Shown: positions 49,033 to 63,200, counted from the first letter of the stretch. The stretch: 64,000 nt of DNA from Anaeramoeba ignava (GCA_028826165.1 JAPDFW010000011.1:499001-563000), one strand, 5' to 3'. Made by a program: numbers and translations. The notes: generated by a model not told the origin, from the sequence alone.

Positions 49033-50356
49033 TTTTTTTATATAAAAGAAGAAAAAAATAAAAAAAGTAAAAATAAAAGAAAATAAAAGAAAATAAAAGA
49101 AAAAATGATTTTTATTTTTTTTGGTTTTTTTTTTTAAAGAAGAAAAAAAATTTTTTTCCAATTATCTTCCAAAAAAAAAAGAAGAAAAGCAAAGAAAAGA
49201 AAAGAAATTTCAATATAAAAAAAATAATCAAATGAAATGGAAATTGAAATTAATATTAAAATTAATATTAAAATTAATATTAAAATTGATATTTATATTT
49301 ATATTTATATTTATATTTATATTTATATTTATATTTATATTTATATTTATATTTATATTTATATTTATATTTATATTTATATTTATTTTTATATTGATAT
49401 TTATATTTATATTTATATTGATATTTATATTTATATTTATATTTATATTGATATTTATATTGATTTTGAATTTGAATTTGAATTTGAATTTGAATTTGAT
49501 ATTGAATTTGAATTTGAATTTGAATTTATTAATTATATTTATATTTATATTCTTTTTAACTCTTTGAAATTTATATTTAAATTTTTCTTTTTATATTTTA
49601 TTGAATAATTTCTGTTCGATTTTGACCAAAATATTTGAAAAATAAATATTTTTTATATTGATTTAATTTGTTTTTGTTTTTATTTATTTGATTTTATTTT
49701 TGTTGATTTAATTTGATTTAATTTTTATTTAATTTGATTTATTTGATTTGATTTTTTGAATTTGAATTTGATTTGAATTTGATTTGATTTGAATTTGATT
49801 TGAATTTGATTTTTGTTGAATTATTTGATTTGATTTGATTTGATTGAATTTAATTTTGATTTGATTTGATTTTAACTCTTTGAAATTTGATTTGCATAAT
49901 TTAATTTTAAATTTGATTTTAGATTTAATTTGATTTTTGAATTTAAATTTTATTTTGTTGATTCCAATTTAATTTGTTTTTTTGATTTAAAAATTTGTTT
50001 TGTTGAAAAAATTTGATTTAAAATTTATTTTTGGAACATTTTAATTTAAAATTGAATTTAAAGAGGAGATGTTTTTAAAAATGAATTTTATTTTTTTGAT
50101 TTTGTTTTTGATTTAATTTGATTTGATTTAATTTTATTTTGATTTGATTTAATTTGATTTGATTTGATTTGATTTAATTTAATTTTATTTTGTTGATTTA
50201 ATTTGATTTGATTTAATTTAATTTTATTTTGTTGATTTAATTTGATTTTATTTTGTTGATTTAATTTGAATTTAATTTGATTTGATTTAATTTTATTTTG
50301 ATTTGATTTAATTTGATTTTATTTTTTTGAATTTAATTTGATTTTATTTTTTTGAT
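49033..50356. repeat. intergenic TTTATA satellite and TTTGATT repeats
   Basis: 49237-49560 is TTTATA/TTTATATTGATA satellite flanked by ATTAATATTAAA and TTTGAATTTGAA units. From 49660 to 50356 a loose AATTTGATTTGATTTA repeat continues, with a few TTTTATTTTGTTGATTT units. No gene supported; the missing 3' exon of the RGS gene, if any, would lie here. Confidence 0.75.
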
Positions 50357-53300
50357 TTAATTTGATTTGATTTGATTTTTGTTTTTGATTTTGATTTGAT
50401 TTAATTTGGTTTTATTTTGTTTTGTTTTGTTTTGTTTGTGGAAATTTTTTCTTACTTTTTTTTGTTTATCATCAATTTGAACATTTTTAAGTAAGAAATA
50501 TTTAGTGCAATTATTTAATTCTTCTGAATAATTTTCCTTAAAAAATATTCTTAAAGGAGGATTAATTTCATGTAATTTTAATAAACTAAATATGACTCTA
50601 TTATCCTTAATATTTGATATGAATTTTTCTCTTGGATCATTTGGTTTAAAATATTTTTCAGAAGTATTTTTATTTTTGGTATTTGAATTTTGAAGTAAAA
50701 TTCCATTTTGGATATCCAATAACGAGAACTCATGATTTGAAATGATATATTTGTTTTCAGTAAAAAATTTTCTTTTGGAATTTTTATCTGAAGGTTCTCC
50801 TTTTGATATTAAAGAATGAATAAATAATGTATTATAAATATTTAAGAAGAAGATGAATAAATCTTCTTTGTCTAAAGTTTCTAAATCGATCTATTTTTTT
50901 TTGTGATTTAAAATGTATAAATATATATAAAAATATATAAATATATAAATATATAAATACTTGTTGAAGTTCATAAGTTGAAACAATAAATCTTCTGTAA
51001 GAGATTGTATGAGATAAAGAATCACAATTAATTTGTTCAGAATTAATTGAATAATGTGCATTGAGCATATAAATAAGTGCATTAAGTAATTCTTCAGCAA
51101 TTTTAATAGGATCTCTTGGAATTCCTTGAAATCTTAATCCAGAATTTAATAGCTCAAGATTTTGTTTTTTCCAAATTAATGTTCCCTAAAATATAAATTT
51201 ATAAATTTATATAAATTTGAAGATTTTCAATTAAAATTGTTTTACAATCTTGATTTTATCATATTCTAATTGTGTGTCTGAATTCAGCTTCTTTATCAAT
51301 GTTGTATAAAGCTCAGTATTCTTGAAAGGTTCAAATGAATTGAATGTCATGTGCTTAATAACAATATCTTTTGCTTCATCAAACATTGTATGTGAGTATT
51401 GTGAATTAGTAATCATTTGTGTGATATCATCTCTTGATTTGGAATCGATATTAATTTCAAATAAAGATTCTGGTTTAATAAATTTTTCAAAAATAGGAAC
51501 AGCTCTTTCCCCAAGTTCCTATATTGTTTGAAATAATAAATTATGTAATTTAATAATTTATTTTTTTTATGTATTTCAATTTTTTATGTGTTAATCAAAC
51601 TTTAATTGTTGTAATTTTTTTAAAATCTTGAACTTCAAGATAAAATGCAAGATTTTCACTATTAAGTTGTTGACTTAAAAATTCCTTAAAATAATCAACT
51701 GCAAGTGGAATTTGGAGCAATTCTTCAATTTTCTCAATATCTTTAATTTCCTTTTTAAACTAAAAAAATAATAAATAAACCAATAAACCAATAAATTTAA
51801 AATTATTTGTAAAAGAAAAAAAATACTTGAATTGGATATTTTGATAACTCAGTTTCACTATTACTTCTCCTAAAAAAAATTTTTAATTTAATTTCAATTG
51901 TATGAAAAGAAAATGGTTGAATTTTTTGATTATTTACCTTCCAGTTAAAAATTTATTCGGGAAAATATAGTTATCACTTGAGAAATTCTTTGTCAATCTT
52001 TTAGGAGATTGAGGATTGCTTTTATGAGTAAGATTAGAAATATTACTTTGGGAAAATCTTTTTTTAATTTCATCATAATCAGAACTTTGCTCAGACTTTT
52101 TTTTTTGTTTTTGTTTTTGTTTTTGAGAAAGAAAAAAGATTCGGTTAAAAAAGTGGAATAAAAAAGAAAATTTTTTTTTCTTGAATTAAATACTTCTGAA
52201 TCATCTGAAAAATCATATTCAGATGAATCGTAACGTAAATAGGAAGATGTTTGGGAATGAATTCCAACGATAAGTTTTCGGATTTCTTCAAGTTCAATTT
52301 TCAAAACATGGTTTTCATTTGAAATATCTTTGTATTGGTTCAATAACATTCCATGTTGATGAGCTAATGAAGTGTTTTCTTCAAGTTCTTGTTCTAATTT
52401 TTTATTTTGGGATTCCAAATTGCCAATTTTTTCGTTTAATTCGTCCTTTTGTTTTTCTAGAATTTTGTTTTCAGCGACAATTTGATCATTTGCATGGATT
52501 AAATCAGGAGAATTTTGCGAGTTTTCAAGTTTTGATTTGGAATCATTTAATTCCAAACGTAATTGATTATTTTCAGAAATTCTTTCTTTTAATTGAGAAC
52601 GAATTGAATTCAATTTTCCTTGGAATTCAGAGCTCATTTCGTTCTTTTCAAGAATGATTTTCTCAAGAGATTCTTTAAGACTTTGTATTTGAGTTTGTTG
52701 TTTTTCGAAGTTTTTGGATTGCTCCTCAAAAAGCTTTGAAAAATCTGCGTTTTCTGAACGTAGTTGGTTATTTTCAATTGCTTTTTCTTTTTCTTGATTG
52801 CGTATTTGATTGAGTTTATTGAGTAAAATTGACATTCCGTCTTCCTTTTCGTTTTGAATTTTATCAATTTCCGTTTTAATTTGTGAATATTCTTGCTCAA
52901 TTTTTTCCAGTTTTTCGGTTTTTTCCTTTAATTGCGTTCGTAATTCGTTGTTTTCTGATGTTTTGTTTTGCAATCTCATCACCAAAGTTTCTTGATCTGT
53001 AATTTTTCTGTTTGATTCTTGTTTTTGGAGAATTTGATAACTGAATTCAAGTTTTTTAAACTTTTTTTCCATTTCGAGATATTTTTCTTTCCAACTTAAA
53101 TCAGAATCATCATCATTTTTTGGATTATCACTAACATTAATAAGGTTTGTTTCCTTTTTGAGTGATTCGTTTGTTTTACTTTTGCCCCTTTTTTTGGATT
53201 TTTTCTGGAAGGAATCCAAACCTGAATTCGAGTTGCTTCTTCTTCGAAGGAATTTTGCTATTCCTTTTAAAGCTTGACTTGGATTTTTGATTGGGAATTC

Positions 53301-55669
53301 CTTTTCAAGATCACTGTTTGAATTTTTTCGAGCGATTTTTCCTCTTGGAGAAAATGGGCTTTTGATTTGTTTTGTTTCTTTTTCTGTTTCATCATTAGAT
53401 GTTGTTTTTTCTGATCTTGTTGAACTTGATTTGGATATTTCTTCCATTTCTCCAAATGATATTTCATCACCTGAATCATCCGAAATATCTGATTGTTGAG
53501 TTAATGTATCGAGATTTGCTGTGATTGCTGACATATTTTCTGGTATTTTTTCGTTTAGATCTTCGTTTGGTGCTGTTATTGGTACGAAGATTGCTTGGAT
53601 TAAAAGTTTTTCAACTAATTTTAATGGAATTGACCAACCATGAACCCAAAATGGTTTTTTTTCTGTATCTAAATATTGGAAATCAAAATCGTAATAACCA
53701 GTTTGACTTCTAAAATTATTAAATCAATATTAAATCAATATTAAATTTAAAATAAATATATATTAAATATAAAATAAATATATATTAAATCTAAATATTA
53801 AATTTAAATTAAATATAAATAAATTAAATATTAAATCTAAATAAATTATAAATATCTATAAAATTAAATCTAAATATTAAATCTAAATTAAATCTAAATT
53901 AAATCTAAATTAAATCTAAATATTAAATCTAAATTAAATCTATATTATATCTAAATTAAATTTAAATTAAATCTTAAATATTAAATCTAAATTAAATCTA
54001 AATTAAATCTAAATTAAATCTAAATTAAAAATATAAATTAAATATAAATTAAATCTAAATATTAAATAAATATTAAAATTTAAATATTAAATCTAAATTA
54101 AATCCAAATTAAATTTAAATATTAAATCTAAATTAAATTTAAATCTAAATTAAATCTAAATTAAATTTTAAATATTAAATCTAAATTAAATCTAAATTAA
54201 ATCTAAATTAAATCTAAATATTAAATCTAAATTAAATTTAAATATTAAATCTAAATTAAATCTAAATTAAATCTAAATTAAATCTAAATTAAATCTAAAT
54301 TAAATCTAAATTAAATCAATAAATTAAATCTAAATTAAATCAATATTAAATCTAAATTAAATCTAAATTAAATCTAAATTAAATCTAAATTAAATCTATA
54401 TAAATTAAATCTAAATCTAAATTAAATCTAAATTAAATCTAAAAAATTAAATCTAAATTAAATTCAAATTAAATCTAAATTAAATCTAAATTAAATCTAA
54501 ATTAAATCTAAATTAAATCTTAAATTAAATCTAAATTAAATCTAAATTAAATCTAAATTTCTAAAATTTAAATAAATTAAATATAAATCTGCAAATTATA
54601 AATTAAATCTAAATTAAATTCCAAATTAAATCTAAATTAAATCTAAATTAAATCTAAATTAAATCTAAATTAAATCTAAATTAAATCTAAATTAAATCTA
54701 AATTAAATCTAAAATTAAATTAAATTAAATATAAATTAAATATAAATTAAATCTAAAATTAAATCTAAAATTAAATATAAATTAAAATCTATAAATTAAA
54801 TCAATATTAAATCCAAATATATTAAATCTAAATTAAATCTAAATTAAATCTATATTAAATCTATTAAATCTAAATTAAATCTAAATTAAATCTAAATCTA
54901 TATTAAATCTATATATTAAATCTAAATATTAAATCTAAATTAAATCAATATATTAAATCTAAATTAAATTCAAAATAAAATTAAATAAATTAAATCTAAA
55001 ATTAAATTAAATTAAAATTAAATAAATTAAATTAAATCTAAATTAAATCTAAATTAAATCTAAATAAATTAAATCTAAAATTAAATTAAATCTAAATTAA
55101 ATCTAAATAAAATATTAAATCTAAATTAAATTTAAATTAAATCTATATTAAATCTAAATTAAATCTATAAATTAAATCTATATTAAATATAAATCAAATT
55201 TATATATTAAATCTAAATTAAATCTAAATATTAAATCTAAACCAAATTTATATATTAAATCAATATTAATTTGATTAATAAAAATAATAGAATTTGAATT
55301 TCTATTGAACAATCCAAAAATAATTTTTTTTTTGCTTTTTGAATAATAAATAGAAAAAAAATTTTTTTTTTAAAAATAAAAAAAAAGAATAAAATAATAC
55401 TCATAAGTTTCAGTATAAATTGAACTAATAGCTTGTTTAGAATTAATATTCATATGAGGTTGAATTTCAGGAGTAATTTGTGTAATTTCAGATTGAAGAA
55501 GTTGTTCTTTTGACATTTTAAATAAATTTAATATTGGTTGATTTGCTTCTAAACAATTTCCTTTCCAATCCATAAGAATCATTGGTTCTGTTGATTTTTG
55601 GATTAGTCTCCGAAATTTTTTCTCTTTATTTCGTTTAATTTTTCTAATTGATAAACCTTCGTTTCCCAT
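50357..55669 (-). CDS. PAS, coiled coil, RGS and DUF547 protein (8 or more exons)
   Basis: Exons 5' to 3': 55401-55669, 52194-53709, 51938-52095, 51827-51869, 51601-51759, 51246-51518, 50961-51185 and 50456-50890. All phases agree. A PAS domain spans exons 1 and 2 (STEPMILMDWKGNCLEANQP; PFWVHGWSIPLK). A phospho-rich basic segment and a coiled coil of about 300 residues follow. The RGS domain spans exons 5 and 6: LLQIPLAVDYFKEFLSQQLN, SENLAFYLEVQDF, FEKFIKPESLFEINIDSKSR and MFDEAKDIVI. A DUF547 domain covers exons 7 and 8: YRRFIVSTYELQQID, FLNIYNTLFIHSLIS, DIQNGIL and FKPNDPREKF. RGS domains accelerate GTP hydrolysis by G-alpha. A GTAAGA donor at 50455 suggests another 3' exon that I cannot place; otherwise the frame runs to the stop at 50357. 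Confidence 0.85.
53715..55300. repeat. intronic satellite (AAATCTAAATT)n, ~1.6 kb
   Basis: Intron 1 of the PAS-RGS gene (53710-55400) is about 1.6 kb of ATTAAATCTAAATTAAATCT units, period 11-14 bp, with A/T-length variants. The intron splits the PAS domain. This family (TCTAAATTAAA) is not seen elsewhere in the window. Confidence 0.9.
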
Positions 55670-56910
55670 TTTTTATTATTTTTATAATTAAATTGTATCT
55701 ATAATTGATTTTTATTTATTATTTTTATAATTGATTTTTATTTTTAATTTATTTATAATTTATTTATAATTTATTTTTGTGAAACGAAAATGAAAAAAAA
55801 ATAAAAATTAAAAAAAAAAAAATTATTTTAAATAAAATTTTTAATAAAAAGGAGATAAAAGAAAAATTAAAAAAAAAAAATTTTTTTCTTTTTAAAAAAC
55901 AAAATAAAAAGAAACAAAATTAAATTAAATTAATTTAAATTAATTTCCTTTATTATTTTTAAATTGATCTACTTATTTATTTTTATTACATATTCTCCAA
56001 AAAATTTTTATTTTTTTTTTAAAAAGAATTTTGTTTTTTGGATCTTTTTTCTTTTGACATAAAATAATTTTTCTTTTAATATAAAATTAAAAATAAATTT
56101 AAAAATAAATTATTTAATAATTTTATTATTAAACTTATAAATATTATTATCAAAAATAAAAACAAAAAGAAAAAAAAATTTATTTTTTGGATTTTTTGGA
56201 TTGTTTAAATTGATTAAAAATTTTAATATTAATTTAGATATAAAATTAAATATAAATTTAAAAATAAATTATTAAATAATTTTATTATTAAAACTTATAA
56301 ATATTATTATCAAAAAAAGAAAAAACAAAAAGAAAAAAAATTTATTTTTTGGATTTTTTGGATTGTTTAAATTGATTAAAAATTTTAATAGTTAATTTAG
56401 ATATAAAATTAAATATAAATTTAAAAATAAATTATTAAATAATTTTATTATTAAAGCTTATAAATATTATTATCAAAAAAAAAAAAACAAAAAAAAAAAA
56501 TTTTATTTTTTGGATTGTTTAAATTGATTAAAAATTTTAAAAGGAAAATTTAAATATAAAATTAAAAATAAATTTAAAAATAAATTATTAAATAATTTTA
56601 TTATTAAAACTTATAAATATTATTATCAAAAAAAAGAAAAAACAAAAAGAAAAAAAATTTACTTTTTGGATTTTTTGGATTGTTTAAATTGATTAAAAAT
56701 TTTAAAAGGAAAATTTAAAAATTAAAAATTGTAAAAGAATCAATTTTTATTTGTATTGTTAAATTGTCCTTTTTTTTGTAGATTTTTATGATTTTTTTGG
56801 ATTATTTGAATTGATAAAAAAATTGAAAATTAAAAGTAAAAAATTAAAAAGTAAAAAATTATAAAGCTTTGATTTTTGTTGAATCAATTAATCTGTCAAA
56901 AACAACAAAT
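55670..56910. repeat. intergenic region with four tandem ~155-bp units
   Basis: No gene seen. Copies begin with AAAATAAATTATTAAATAAT near 56100, 56262, 56423 and 56573. Each contains AACTTATAAATATTATTATC, an A-rich run with CAAAAAGAAAAAAAATTTA and the phrase TTTTTTGGATTGTTTAAATT. A degenerate fifth trace lies near 56790. Upstream of the RGS-gene start an AAAATGAAAAAAAA element sits near 55789. Confidence 0.8.
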
Positions 56911-59882
56911 TCACCTTTTTCCTTCATATTCTTGTTTTGAGATTAAATGACTTGGGAATTTTGGCATAAGAGAAAGAACTGAAGCACCTCTCCAAGTCAA
57001 AACATTTTGGTCTAAAAGAGAAGAAATTTGATTAAAATTAATTGGAGTTGAAAGAATTGGACGTAATTCATTTTCAAGTCTTTCTTTGAGAAAAGGAATT
57101 GAAGTTGTTCCTCCTGTTAAAATGATTGAATCTGCAACTTGTGTACGAATATCTATTTCACATCGTTGAATTGAATTATAAACCATTTTATGTAAACCTT
57201 CATGAACTTTTCCAACTAAATATGGTTTGAAAAGTGGTTCAATACATTGATATCTTATCTTATCAAGAAAAACTGAGTTTTGATCTGAAAATTGATATTT
57301 TGCGGAATTAAAAGCTCCATGTTTCTTTTATAAATAATTTTATAAATAATTTTATAAATAATTTTATAAATAATTTTATAAATAATTTTATAAACAATTT
57401 TATAAACAATTTTATAAATAATTTTATAAATAATTTTATATTTAATTTTATAAATAATTTTATAAATAATTTTATATTTAATTTTATAAATAATTTTATA
57501 AATAATTTTATAAATAATTTTATATTTAATTTTATATTTAATTTTATATTTAATTTTTATAAATAATTTTATATTTAATTTTATAAATAATTTTATATTT
57601 AATTTTATAAATAATTTTATAATTAATTTTATAATTAATTTTATATTTAATTTTATAAATAATTTTATATATAATTTTATAATTAATTTTATAAATAATT
57701 TTATAAATAATTTTATAAATAATTTTATAAATAATTTTATAAATAATTTAATAAATAATTTTATAAATAATTTAATAAATAATTTTTATATTTAATTTTA
57801 TAAATAATTTTATAAATAATTTTATAATTAATTTTATAATTAATTTTATAAATAATTTTATAAATAATTTTATATTTAATTTTATAAATAATTTAATAAA
57901 TAATTTAATATTTAATTTTATAATTAATTTTATAAATAATTTTTATATTTAATTTTATAAATAATTTTATAAATAATTTTATAAATAATTTTATAAATAA
58001 TTTTATATTTAATTTTATAAATAATTTTATAAATAATTTTATAAATAATTTTATAAATAATAATAAATAATTTTATAAATAATTTTATAAATAATTTTAT
58101 AAATAATTTTATAAATAATTTTATAATTAATTTTATATTTAATTTTATTAATAATTTTATATTTAATTTAATAAATAATTTAATAATTAATTTTATAATT
58201 AATTTTATAAATAATTTTATATATAATTTTATATTTAATTTTATAAATAATTTTATATTTAATTTTATAATTAATTTTATAATTAATTTTATAAATAATT
58301 TTATAAATAATTTTATATTTAATTTTATAAATAATTTTATAAATAATTTTATTAATAATTTTATATTTAATTTTATAAATAATTTAATAATTAATTTTAT
58401 AAATAATTTTATATTTAATTTTATAAATAATTTTTATATTTAATTTTATAAATAATTTTATAAATAATTTTATAAATAATTTTATATATAATTTTATAAT
58501 TAATTTTATAAATAATTTTATAAATAATTTTATAATTAATTTTATAATTAATTTTATAATTAATTTTATATATAATTTTATATATAATTTTATAAATAAA
58601 TTTATAATTAATTTTATATTTAATTTAATAAACAATTTTATAAATAATTTTATATTTAATTTAATAAACAATTTTATAAATAATTTTATAAATAATTTTA
58701 TATTTAATTTTATAAATAATTTTATAAATTAATTTTATAAATAATTTTATAAATAATTTTATATATAATTTTATATTTAATTTTATAAATATTTTTATAT
58801 TTAATTTTATATTTAATTTTATAAATAATTTTATAATTAATTTTATATTTAATTTTATAAATAATTTTATAAATACTTTTATAAATAATTTATTAATAAT
58901 TTTATATTTAATTTTATAAATAATTTAATAATTAATTTTATAAATAATTTTATATTTAATTTTATAAATAATTTTATAAATAATTTTATAAAATTATTAA
59001 TAATTAATTTTATATATAATTTTATAAATAATTTTATACCATAAGCATTTGATAAGTATTTCTTTCTAGTTTATCTTTTCTTATTTCATCAAAAGATTTA
59101 GGATGGTCATCTAAAGTCAAATCATCATTATCATCATCCAAACCCAAATCCAAATCATGATTATCATCAAAATCATCATCATCATCAACAGATAAATTAG
59201 CCATTTTTTTTTTCAAAATATCAAGATCAGGAATATAAGGAAGAGGATTTACAAAAGAAAACGTCTCCTTAATTTTAGTAGCCAAATGAAAGCCGTCTTG
59301 AGATTGCAAATAAAAGCCTTCTAAAGCAAGTAAGTTGATTAAATAATCCGTTAAATCTTTTCCTCCAATATTTAAAAAGGAAATTGAAGGTTTAATCACA
59401 AGTGAATCATAAAAAGGTATGATTCTAGTTGAATATTGCCCAATGTCAATCACCATTCCGCTTTGTTTTTTATGAGATGCAATCAATCCAACAACTTGTT
59501 CCATATTGTTAAAAAACGGAACTTCAAATTTTTCGAAAAAAATCTCGGCAATTTTCAAATATTCTTTTTTTGTTGCCATTGAAATTTGTGCATGAAGAAC
59601 ATTAACTTCTTCCAAATTTATTTCAAGTTGGTCGTCAAAGACATAATCATAAAGACCCTCCATATAATCCCAATTAATCATGCCTTCTTCTCCGAATTCT
59701 TTAACAATATATTCGTTTATAATATTTGGATCGTCAGTTTCTTTTAAAACTTGATCTCCAAAAATCTTCTCAAGAGACTGTGTATTTGCAACTAATGTTG
59801 GTATTTGAATCTTGGGGTTTCGATCTCCCCCAAATCCTACATTAAGACTGCAAGAACCAAAATCAATAATAACTGTTTTCAT
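56911..59882 (-). CDS. divergent actin-related protein (2 exons, 1.7-kb intron)
   Basis: Exons 59040-59882 and 56911-57324 join in phase (donor GTATAA, acceptor AAAAG) to 418 residues. It shows the actin-fold ATP-binding landmarks: N-terminal VIIDFGSCSLNVGFGGD (phosphate 1), GMVIDIGQYSTRIIPFYD (phosphate 2), LNIGGKDLTDYL, and near the C-terminus SIILTGGTTSIPFLKERL (adenosine) with NVLTWRGASVLS. Conventional actin motifs in between are weak, so this is an Arp rather than actin, perhaps a divergent dynactin (Arp10-like) or chromatin Arp. An insertion of about 30 residues rich in Asp (SVDDDDDFDDNHDLDLGLDD) sits before the exon junction. Which Arp subclass it belongs to cannot be decided from sequence reading alone. 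Confidence 0.85.
57325..59039. repeat. intronic 12-bp satellite (TTTATAAATAAT)n, 1.7 kb
   Basis: The Arp intron is almost wholly TTTTATAAATAA and variants (TTTTATATTTAA, TTTTATAATTAA). On the gene's own strand this is TTATTTATAAAA, the same unit and sense as in the ARF-like and THH1-like introns. Confidence 0.9.
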
Positions 59883-60215
59883 TAAAAAATGAAAAAAAAA
59901 AATGAAAAATTAAAATTAAAAACTTTTTTTTTTTGCTTTTTTTTTTTAATTTTTTTTAAAAAGAAAAGAGAAAAAATATTAATTTGAATTTTGATTTTTA
60001 ATTTGAATTTTAAATTGAATTTTGAATTTGAATTTGATTTTGAATTTGAATTTTAAATTTGAATTTGAATTTGATTTTGAATTTGATTTTGAATTTTGAA
60101 ATTCAAGAAAAAGAAAAAAAAAAATCAAAAAAAAAAGTGGATCAAAAAATGAGAAGAAAAAATTTTTTTTTTGAAAGTAAAAATTTTGATTAATTGATAT
60201 GAAAAAGTGAATGAA
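59883..60215. other. intergenic spacer, Arp/CSN3
   Basis: No gene. It holds an AAAAATGAAAAAAAAAAATG element within 10-35 bp of the Arp start, a TTTGAATTTGAATTTGATTT repeat at about 59980-60100, and AAAAAAAAAAGTGGATCAAA at about 60133. Confidence 0.6.
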
Positions 60216-63200
60216 TTATTTATCTGAGACTCCATCTTTAACAATACTATCTTGAACTTCAAATTCTTCATCATCATCCATTGTTTTTCGAATATAATCA
60301 AGATCTGTAACAATAAATTCATCAAGAGTTTGTAACTTTTCTGTTAAATTTGTAACATCTTTAATTTTGCTGATAAGTTTTTCTGACATTTCAGATGTAT
60401 TATAAGGTTCTGGATCATCAAAGAAAGAAACTTGACCTTCTTGTTGATCAATCTTTGCAAAGACTTCACCTTTTTCAATCTTTATTTATTTTGAATTTAT
60501 TTTGAATTTATTTTGAATTGAATTTTGAATTGAATTTATTTTGAATTGATTTTGAATTTATTTTGAATTAAATTTATTTTGAATTTATTTTAATTTATTT
60601 TGAATTTATTTTGAATTTTGAATTAAATTTTGAATTAAATTTTGAATTTATTTTTGAATTAATTTTGAATTTATTTTGAATTTATTATTTTAAATTTATT
60701 TTGAATTTATTTTGAATTAATTTTGAATTAAATTTTGAATTGAATTTTGAATTTATTTTTAATTAATTTTGAATTTATTTTGAATTAATTTTGAATTTAT
60801 TTTGAATTTATTTTGAATTGATTTTGAATTGAATTTTGAATTAAATTTATTTTGAATTGATTTTTAATTTATTTTGAATTAATTTTTAATTTATTTTGAA
60901 TTAAATTTTGAATTTATTTTTTAATTTATTTTTAATTATTTTTGAATTGAATTTTGAATTTATTTTGAATTAATTTTGAATTAAATTTTTAATTTATTTT
61001 TAATTGAATTTATTTTGAATTTATTTTGAATTAAATTTTGAATTTATTTTTGAATTTATTTTTGAATTTAATTTTAAATTGAATTTATTTTGAATTGATT
61101 TTGAATTTATTTTGAATTAATTTTGAATTTATTTTGAATTGAATTTATTATTTTGAATTTATTTTGAATTTATTTTTTAATTAATACCATATCAAGAATA
61201 TAAAACTCAGCTTGTTGAGCAGATTTCAAATTAAATTCTTTTGCAATTTGTTCAAGAGGTAATTTAATATAAGTTTTAGTAAGTCTTTGGATACCTCTTC
61301 TAATAAGACTCTGAGCGCATTGTTTAGCGAGACCAATATTCTTATCTTTTTCGAAGATTTCATTATGAGTAGCAAGACACATATCAAGCTGACCCATATC
61401 ATGAGTATCATAAGCCTTAGCGAATTCTTCATAAGGTTTGCAGAGATTCTTTAATAAACGAACAACAACTGGTGAAGTATAACGAGGAAGTGATGGAGCC
61501 TTTCCAAATGCTAAAATGTGTGCGAAAATGTACTTCTTGTAACTTTCTAATACTATCGCAGATAATGCTTCTCCAGGAACTGTTATCGCTTGCTCAAAAA
61601 AATCTGTTGCATCTCGCCATCTCTTTAATACTCCATATATTATCCCTCCATAATAATAATAAAGAAGTACGTCTTTTACAGTAATGCTCAATTTCTTAGT
61701 ATCAATATCATAAACATCATTTTCAAGAACTATAAACCAAATTATAAATAAAATTATAAATTAAATTATAAATAAAATTATAAATAAAATTATAAATAAA
61801 ATTATAAATAAAATAATAAATAAAATTATAAATAAAATTATAAATAAAATTATAAATAAAATTATAAATAAAATTATAAATAAAATTATAAATAAAATTA
61901 TAAATAAAATTATAAATTAAATTATAAATAAAAATTATAAATTAAAATTATAAATTAAATTATAAATAAAAATTATAAATAAAATTATAAATAAAATTAT
62001 AAATAAAAATTATAAATTAAAATTATAAATAAAAATATAAATAAAATTATAAATAAAATTATAAATAAAATTATAAATAAAATTATAAATAAAATTATAA
62101 ATAAAATTATAAATAAAATTATAAATTAAATTATAAATAAAATTATAAATAAAATTATAAATAAAATTATAAATAAAATTATAAATAAAATTATAAATAA
62201 AATTATAAAAAAAAAAAAAAAAAATAAAAATAAAAATATAAAATAAAATTATAAATAAAAAAAATTATAAATAAAATTATAAATAAATTATAAATAAAAA
62301 AAATTAAATTATAAATTAAATTATTAATAAAATTATAAATAAAATTATAAATAAAATTATAAATAAAATTATAAATTAAATTATAAATAAAATTATAAAT
62401 AAAATTATAAATAAAATTATAAATAAAATTATAAATAAAATTATAAATAAAATTATAAATAAAATTATAAATTAAATTATAAATAAAATTATAAATAAAA
62501 TTATAAATAAAATTATAATTCTTGGTTTTTTTTTATTTTTTACTTGGTAAAGCTGCTCGATAATTGCGTGTATAAAGACAAACAAGCATAAAATGACTAT
62601 GAGATGGTGTAATTAATTCAGGAACTGTTTGTAAAAGTGGAATTCCTTTTTGTAATGGATAAACTGCTCTTTGTGGAACTTTTAAATCAAAAGCTAATTG
62701 TGTCATTCTAGTTAAGCAATTAGAATCTAAAATAAAAAAAAAAAAGTTAAAATTATAAATAAAATTATAAATAAAATTATAAATAAAATTATAAATAAAA
62801 TTATAAATAAAATTATAAATTAAATTATAAATAAAATTATAAATAAAATTATAAATAAAATTATAAATAAAATTATAAATAAAATTATAAATAAAATTAT
62901 AAATAAAATTATAAATAAAATTATAAATAAAATTATAAATAAAATTATAAATAAAATTATAAATAAAATTATAAATAAAATTATAAATTAAATTATAAAT
63001 AAAATTATAAATAAAGTTATAAATAAAAATATAAATTAAATTATAAATTAAATTATAAATTAAATTATAAATAAAATTATTAATAAAATTATAAATTTCC
63101 AAATAAATAAAATTATAAATAAAATTATAAATTAAATTATAAATAAAATTATAAATAAAATTATAAATAAAATTATAAATAAAATTATAAATAAAATTAT

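Noticed and set aside
49033..49161. Upstream in-frame extension of exon 1 of the PH-like gene (MEKNFFSSLKKKTKKNK...)
   Set aside because: It is Lys/Phe-rich AT-type sequence resembling 5' leaders seen before other genes; the ATG at 49032 gives ordinary coding sequence.
49599..49660. Possible last exon of the PAS-RGS-DUF547 gene (minus strand reading [16 protein letters not shown] then stop), resembling the end of DUF547 domains
   Set aside because: No AG acceptor lies between 49,615 and 49,870 on the minus strand, and the one in-phase acceptor (49,878) runs into a stop at once.
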